NCBI RefSeq assembly: GCF_003710905.1
Contig: NZ_RHHV01000011.1
Location: 33,340 to 97,339 of the forward strand
DNA from: Brevibacillus parabrevis
GTDB lineage: Bacteria > Bacillota > Bacilli > Brevibacillales > Brevibacillaceae
Direction of reading: 5' to 3'
Length of the DNA stretch: 64,000 bases
The notes beneath the pieces are model-generated. The model saw nothing but the letters and a program-made list of their open reading frames with translations, was not told where the DNA came from and did no database searches. Made by a program: the position numbers and the translations under genes. Shown here piece after piece: positions 60,034 to 64,000 of the stretch. How positions within the stretch are numbered: the first letter of the stretch is position 1; each line of letters starts with the position of its first letter.

Positions 60034-60541
60034 ATTTCAAAAAATGCTGCAACGGCGCAGCGATGTCAAACGGCTCGTCCAGCTCCCCGCGCACCAGCCA
60101 ACCGATGTAGACGAGGTAAGCGAGGTGAGCGCGGGCATTTGCTTCGTCCGGGGAGAGTCCTTTTTTGGCATACAAGGCAGCTACGTAGCCGATTCTGCGT
60201 TTTTCAATCCCGGCAACGCGCTTGCCCAGCTCCGGGTTTTGCTTGGCCCAGGCGTACATCGCTGCTTCCGTCTTGCGCTCGGTTGCAAACACGAACGACA
60301 AGAGCTGCTCCAACGTAGCCTGCTCGGCTTCCGGCGCAGAAATGATCCGCTCCGTGGCGTGCAGCTCCCAGTAGTCGATCATGGCGTTCAGCAAATCTTG
60401 GCGGTCGGCAAAATGGTGGTAGAAACTCCCCTTGCTAATGGACAGCTTCCGCGCAATGGCTTCCACGCGCACAGCTTCCACTCCCGCCTCCGCCAACGTA
60501 TTCAGCCCTGCGCGAACCCAATCTTCTCGCGTATATTGCAT
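60023..60541 (-). CDS. TetR-family transcriptional regulator
   Basis: A 172-residue TetR protein. The N-terminal helix-turn-helix is visible: WVRAGLNTLAEAGVEAVRVE and LSISKGSFYHHFADRQDLL. The C-terminal ligand domain (about 60-172) includes FVFATERKTEAAMYAWAKQN. GAGGTG lies 5 bases before the start at 60541. A dyad sits between its promoter and start codon, and a near copy precedes the DUF3995 gene downstream on the same strand, so it likely represses both. Confidence 0.88.
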   Translation of the reverse strand: MQYTREDWVRAGLNTLAEAGVEAVRVEAIARKLSISKGSFYHHFADRQDLLNAMIDYWELHATERIISAPEAEQATLEQLLSFVFATERKTEAAMYAWAKQNPELGKRVAGIEKRRIGYVAALYAKKGLSPDEANARAHLAYLVYIGWLVRGELDEPFDIAAPLQHFLKWTT

Positions 60542-60554
60542 GCTTCACCTCTAA

Positions 60555-60574
60555 AGATACGGTTGCGTATGTTT
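60555..60574. promoter_or_regulatory. TetR operator copy 1, upstream of tetR
   Basis: AGATACGGTTGCGTATGTTT with arms ATACG and CGTAT (60557-60570). It lies between the -10 and the ribosome site, where binding would block transcription. Confidence 0.65.
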
Positions 60575-60581
60575 TGCTTCT

Positions 60582-60610
60582 ATCCTAATCCAGATGGCAA
60601 AAATCGTCAA
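60582..60610 (-). promoter_or_regulatory. SigA promoter of tetR
   Basis: On the minus strand TTGACG (60610-60605), 17-base spacer, TAGGAT (60587-60582). Confidence 0.55.
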
Positions 60611-60738
60611 GAGCAAAACGCCCTCCGCCTGCTTTGACAAAGAGGGGAGGGCAAAAGAAAAGCTCAGGTTGCTAAGGAGGCGACCTGCCAGTGGTTTATG
60701 TAGCGCAAGGAACGTCTGTGATGCCTGGGACAACGCAT

Positions 60739-61191
60739 CTATCGCAATGCTTTGACCATCGCGATATGCTCAATGCCTGCTTCATCAAAAACATCTCCGT
60801 GCGGCTCGTAACCGAGCTTTTCGTAAAAACGCTGCGCGTGCGTCTGGGCGTTTAGTTTGAGGCTGTCGAAGCCGAGTTCTTTCGCCGCGTCTTCCATCAC
60901 GAGCATGATCTGGCGGCCAAGTCCGGTTCCGCGTTCGCTTTGCAGCACAGCGACGCGCTCGACTTTTCCAACGCCAGGCGTGTACGGACGCAAGCGGCTC
61001 GCTCCGACTGGTTCCTGTTCGTTGTAAGCGACGAAGTGCACCGTGCCGCTGCCCTGCTCGTCATGCTCATCGATTTCCAGCTCGGCAGGAACCTGTTGCT
61101 CGTCGATGAACACTGCTTTGCGCACCGTGAGCGCATCTTGCATTTCTTTTTCCGAGCTTACTTTTTGAATCGCATAAGATTGTTGTTTCAC
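60739..61191 (-). CDS. yjcF: GNAT acetyltransferase, YjcF-like
   Basis: A 150-residue N-acetyltransferase. The acetyl-CoA site reads VERVAVLQSERGTGLGRQIM (Q/RxxGxG/A loop), and the C-terminal RFYEKLGYEPHG is typical of the family. The start block AVFIDEQQVPAELEIDEHD is that of the ElaA/YjcF branch. Its place next to yjcG and yjcH matches B. subtilis. The GTG start at 61191 has no strong ribosome site. Confidence 0.8.
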   Translation of the reverse strand: MKQQSYAIQKVSSEKEMQDALTVRKAVFIDEQQVPAELEIDEHDEQGSGTVHFVAYNEQEPVGASRLRPYTPGVGKVERVAVLQSERGTGLGRQIMLVMEDAAKELGFDSLKLNAQTHAQRFYEKLGYEPHGDVFDEAGIEHIAMVKALR

Positions 61192-61220
61192 TGTGGGGAC
61201 ACGTCCTTTTCTGGTGGCAG

Positions 61221-61260
61221 TAAAAAGATCCCTCCCGGCAAGTCAGGCTCGCGAGGAGGG
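61221..61260 (-). terminator. Hairpin between yjcG and yjcF
   Basis: CCCTCC (61230-61235) and GGAGGG (61255-61260) with an A5 run at 61222-61226, the T-run on the minus strand. Could partly stop the transcript after yjcG. Confidence 0.5.
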
Positions 61261-61273
61261 GAAGAGAAATGCT

Positions 61274-61783
61274 TTATTTGTTCAAGAGGAATGTCTGGTA
61301 AACGCTCCAGATTCCGTCTTCCAGTTGATAAATCAGGTGGAAGCGATCGATCTCGCTGGTCAAATCGATTTTGGCCATGCTCAATTGTCCGGTTACATCA
61401 CGCAGCTCATCGTCGGACAGATCGCGCCCGATGGTCAGATGCGGAACGTACGCATACGTTTCCTTTTCCGAAACACACTTGTTCACGATTTGCTCGTGCA
61501 GTGCGGTAAAAGGCTCTTTGTTTTGCACAGCCAGGTAGATCACGTTTGTTGTAGGATGGAAAGAAGATACCCGATGGAAGTGCGCTGTAAAGCTCTCCGA
61601 AGAAGAGGCAACCTGCTCCAGATGGCTCACCAGTTCTGGCAGCTTGGCTTCATCGAGGTCAAAAGCTTCTTTCAAGCGGATATATGGAGGGACCAATGCG
61701 TATGCCGGGTCATAACGCTTCCGGTAAGAGTTGGCTACTTCCTGCACCTTGCTGGATGGAAAGACTACGATACTGTACAACAT
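61274..61783 (-). CDS. yjcG: 2H phosphoesterase YjcG
   Basis: A 169-residue protein of the 2'-5' RNA ligase superfamily. The start MLYSIVVFPSSKVQ and KRYDPAYALVPPYIRLKEAF, and the HLTIGRDLSD motif near residue 118, match YjcG of B. subtilis. The first tetrad is altered (PPYIRLKE in place of HxTx), as usual for this group. Start 61783 has AAGGAGGAG about 10 bases upstream. Confidence 0.85.
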   Translation of the reverse strand: MLYSIVVFPSSKVQEVANSYRKRYDPAYALVPPYIRLKEAFDLDEAKLPELVSHLEQVASSSESFTAHFHRVSSFHPTTNVIYLAVQNKEPFTALHEQIVNKCVSEKETYAYVPHLTIGRDLSDDELRDVTGQLSMAKIDLTSEIDRFHLIYQLEDGIWSVYQTFLLNK

Positions 61784-61928
61784 AAGAACCACTCCTCCTT
61801 ACTATCTATCATGCTCTACAAGAAACTATTTTAACAGAAAATTCTTCATTTGTGTAATGTTATGCGCCGATCCGTATATTCCAGCCGCGTCAGGAAACAC
61901 TGTGTAGTGCAAGGAGGTGCCGCGCTGC

Positions 61929-62087
61929 ATGTACACGGCCATGATGATTACATTCATTTTTCTCGTCCTGCTTTTGTTGTCCGTCCTGACCTTCACCATT
62001 TTGACAGCGATCCGCAAAGGAGAGTTCGAAGAAGCACTCGTCTCGCCTTTAAAAGATGAAGGTCCCAAGGAAGAACAGCCACGGTAA
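61929..62087 (+). CDS. Small single-pass membrane protein, 52 aa
   Basis: ATG 61929 has AAGGAGGTG 9 bases upstream, a full match to the ribosome anti-SD. The product has a 24-residue hydrophobic helix (MITFIFLVLLLLSVLTFTIL) and an acidic cytoplasmic tail. It lies on the opposite strand between yjcG and yjcH, ending 2 bases before the yjcH stop. No family recognised. Confidence 0.6.
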   Translation: MYTAMMITFIFLVLLLLSVLTFTILTAIRKGEFEEALVSPLKDEGPKEEQPR

Positions 62088-62089
62088 GT

Positions 62090-62794
62090 TTACCCGTAAA
62101 GCGTCCGTAGCATGCGCGGTAAATTTTTCTGCCAGTGGCCCCATGTATGGTCACCCTCGAATGTTTCGTAATAGAGGGTGGCTTTTTTCGTTTGCAAAAT
62201 CGCCCGCAGCTCCTCGTTGGCTGCGTACAGGTTCAAGACGCCGCGAGAAGAGTTCACGGCTGTTTCTTCTGTCCCAATCTCCAGGTAGAACGTTTGGGAC
62301 ACGGTGAGATCAGCTTGGGCGATCCGGCGGTTCAACTGCTCGTCCACAGCACCTGACTGGCTGGCAACTTGTCCAAACGTATGCGGGTAAGCAAGCGCGG
62401 TGAACAGCGAAACGACGCCGCCAAGCGATTCACCCAGCAACGTGCGTCCGTTGCCCAATGGATGCGTGGAGTAATGCGAATCAATGAAGCTGACCACTTC
62501 ATCCGCGAGAAAACGGGAATAGGCAAAATGCTCTTTCCCATCCGGATGGTAGCGGTCGAAGCGTTTGGCTTTGTCGACGGGAAGAAAAACGGCGAGCAGG
62601 TCGGGAATTTCTTTGTCCGCAATCATCTGATCCAGCAAGGTCGCCATTCTGCCCATTGCCAAGTAATCGTCGCCATCCTGCACGTAAAGAACCGGATAGG
62701 AGTAAAGCGGCGAGTAACGTTTCGGGGTATAGACAATCAATTTTTCCGGCGTTCCGAGCAGCCGGCTGTCCAAGACGATTTCCTCAAGGGCCAC
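62090..62794 (-). CDS. yjcH: Esterase of the YjcH/enterochelin-esterase type
   Basis: A 234-residue alpha/beta hydrolase (esterase D type). The nucleophile is in LLGESLGGVVSL, preceded by YPVLYVQDGDDYL (the aspartate-rich block), and the histidine is in EGDHTWGHWQ. It hydrolyses an ester of unknown nature in the cytoplasm. The start is GTG 62794 with AAGGAGGA 8 bases upstream; longer frames lack a site. B. subtilis carries the same yjcF-yjcG-yjcH set. Confidence 0.85.
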   Translation of the reverse strand: MALEEIVLDSRLLGTPEKLIVYTPKRYSPLYSYPVLYVQDGDDYLAMGRMATLLDQMIADKEIPDLLAVFLPVDKAKRFDRYHPDGKEHFAYSRFLADEVVSFIDSHYSTHPLGNGRTLLGESLGGVVSLFTALAYPHTFGQVASQSGAVDEQLNRRIAQADLTVSQTFYLEIGTEETAVNSSRGVLNLYAANEELRAILQTKKATLYYETFEGDHTWGHWQKNLPRMLRTLYG

Positions 62795-63040
62795 AGCAGT
62801 GTCCTCCTTCTGGGTGTTCTTCGCAAAATTTATTATACAGGAGAGCACATAACCTGCCCAATGCTTTCGTGTGCTCCCGCGCATCGTCGCGAGCTAGTTT
62901 GCCCTTCAAGCATTTTGCTGTGGCGGGGCAGGAGGGCGAATTACCAATTATTTGGGCGAAAGATTGTCGCAATTTTGTCACCATGTGATACTATGGTAGG
63001 AAACGACTTCACTCGATTTGTGGAAGGGGTTGTCTCTTAT

Positions 63041-63640
63041 ATGAAGAAGCAAGTACACAGCATCGAAGTCAGAAACGCTGCTCTCAACCGTCTGGCAGAA
63101 CGTGGCGTCACGGTGGAGGATATCGCTGAGATTGTCTATCTCATGCAGGCCCCCTATCACCCTGGCCTGACGATAGAACCGTGCATCGAGAGCGTAAAAG
63201 CCGTCTTGGAAAAAAGGGAAATGCAGCACGCCATTTTGGTAGGCGTTGAGTTGGATACGCTGGCGGAAAAAGGACTGTTGTCCGAGCCGCTCCAATCGAT
63301 CATCGCAACGGACGAAGGCCTGTTCGGATGCGACGAGACATTGGCACTAGGCTCCGTCTTCGGATACGGCAGCATCGCAGTTACCACTTTTGGTCACTTG
63401 GACAAACATAAAGTGGGCGTCATCAAAAGACTGGACACCAAATCGGAGGAGGGCCGCGTCCACACCTTCCTCGACGACCTCGTAGCCAGCGTGGCCGCAA
63501 ACGCCTCCAGCCGCATGGCTCACCGCATGCGGGATGAGCAGGAAGCAGAACAAGCCCGCTTGGAAGCCGAAGCACTCAAGCGCGGGGAAGCCAAGCTGCG
63601 CGTGGAGGAAAAGGCCGGGGGAACCGAGCAGGCGGGGTAA
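63041..63640 (+). CDS. Phosphatidylglycerophosphatase A-like protein (YutG type)
   Basis: A 199-residue protein of the PgpA family. Marks are ERGVTVEDIAEIVYLMQ, LTIEPCIESVKAVLEKRE, QSIIATDEGLFGCDETLALG, FGYGSIAVTTFGHLDKHK and HTFLDDLVASVAA (the metal-binding aspartates). It matches YutG of B. subtilis, which removes phosphate from phosphatidylglycerophosphate. A C-terminal charged extension (about 165-199) is extra. ATG 63041 has GGAAGGGG about 11 bases upstream. Confidence 0.85.
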   Translation: MKKQVHSIEVRNAALNRLAERGVTVEDIAEIVYLMQAPYHPGLTIEPCIESVKAVLEKREMQHAILVGVELDTLAEKGLLSEPLQSIIATDEGLFGCDETLALGSVFGYGSIAVTTFGHLDKHKVGVIKRLDTKSEEGRVHTFLDDLVASVAANASSRMAHRMRDEQEAEQARLEAEALKRGEAKLRVEEKAGGTEQAG

Positions 63641-64000
63641 ATGCGTTGCTGCGTAGGTTGGCGGTTTTGATGGTTGAGAGGATTTAGGTGGCTTGGATTG
63701 TTACCTACCTATCTTTGTGTGGTTGTTTTGGGCAGGGATTAGGGAGCAGGGGTAAGGTAAGAAAGAGCAAGGAAGCGGAATTTTGTTGGCGGGATTGTGA
63801 AAAGCCTGTCGGTCTTGAAAAGGTAGTAGATGGTAAAAAGATAGAGCGTTGTAAAAATCTAGTGAAGATCCAAAAATAGTAAATTGTATAAAGTAATCAA
63901 GAGCCATTTTTTCGTTGGTGCTGTTCCCATTTGGTTGCCGCTTGCAGGAGCGAGTGGCAGGAAGGGTGGGGAGAGGAGCGGCGGGGGGATGGCTTTTTGG
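63641..64000. other. Gene-free 3' end of the window
   Basis: No supported gene. The + strand is purine-rich and ends in a G-rich run. A 63-codon frame (63688-63879) lacks a ribosome site and protein-like character. No hairpin with T-run is evident. Confidence 0.5.

Noticed and set aside
62369..63040. N-terminal extension of the PgpA-like frame
   Set aside because: It runs antisense through yjcH; the family N-terminus and ribosome site place the start at 63041.
63688..63879. 63-codon frame at the window end
   Set aside because: No ribosome site, unusual composition, no family resemblance.

Overview
The window looks like a chromosomal segment of a Gram-positive, low-to-moderate G+C Firmicute of the Bacillales, most like Brevibacillus or another Paenibacillaceae. 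Most recognisable proteins resemble Bacillus subtilis proteins (YhaM, YtnP, YjcD, YjcF-YjcG-YjcH, YutG, YugN, FabI, a DUF2573/YusU type). Genes start at strong AGGAGG-type ribosome sites, often with GTG or TTG codons. The genus is an inference from protein character and base composition; no rRNA gene is present. I saw no tRNA, rRNA, CRISPR, insertion sequence or prophage. The ends cut through intergenic or partial genes.

Layout. 1-9100: partial metallo-hydrolase, small proteins, a DedA / DUF1232 / yhaM cluster, a secreted YcdB-repeat protein behind an extracytoplasmic-function (ECF) sigma promoter, a coiled-coil operon with an in-frame nested gene, and a SEC-C protein. 9100-20400: fosmidomycin-type MFS pump, PfkB kinase, LytR-CpsA-Psr protein, a FadH-type dienoyl-CoA reductase behind a FadR-like operator, YtnP lactonase, an MFS pump and a GDSL hydrolase. 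20400-29450: ABC exporter, small membrane proteins, a macrolide-type MFS pump, then an ECF sigma/anti-sigma pair downstream of an XPB-type helicase. 29500-38750: CNNM/CorC protein, a tryptophan-type ABC importer with two lipoproteins, an MFS pump divergent from an SgrR-type regulator, and a TerB-like protein behind a second ECF-type promoter. 38800-51300: surE, thpR, M23 peptidase, cheW, TerC, stand-alone trpB, a degenerate HD-GYP protein, a RacA-like DNA-binding protein, a ZIP transporter and fabI. 51300-64000: YjcD helicase, second CNNM/CorC protein, YitT, metallo-hydrolase, YugN, PHP phosphatase, two unrelated tandem-repeat arrays around a TetR/DUF3995 unit, the yjcH-yjcG-yjcF cluster and a PgpA/YutG phosphatase.

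Regulatory links that can be read from the DNA are the most interesting part. Three sequences match the ECF consensus TGAAAC-N16/17-CGTC or CGTA: upstream of the sigma gene itself (its -35 begins inside the stop codon of the helicase gene), upstream of the YcdB-repeat gene and upstream of the TerB-like gene. Two copies of one 20-bp dyad lie upstream of tetR and of the DUF3995 gene. A FadR-like box sits upstream of fadH. A near 5-nt series of NAG triplets runs across the ribosome site of the tryptophan-type transporter.

The best candidates for undescribed biology are the nested small gene at 6399-6623, whose product aligns without gaps to the next gene; the 40-bp tandem array between the PHP gene and its terminator; and the TetR/DUF3995 unit with its paired operators and 72-bp repeat array.
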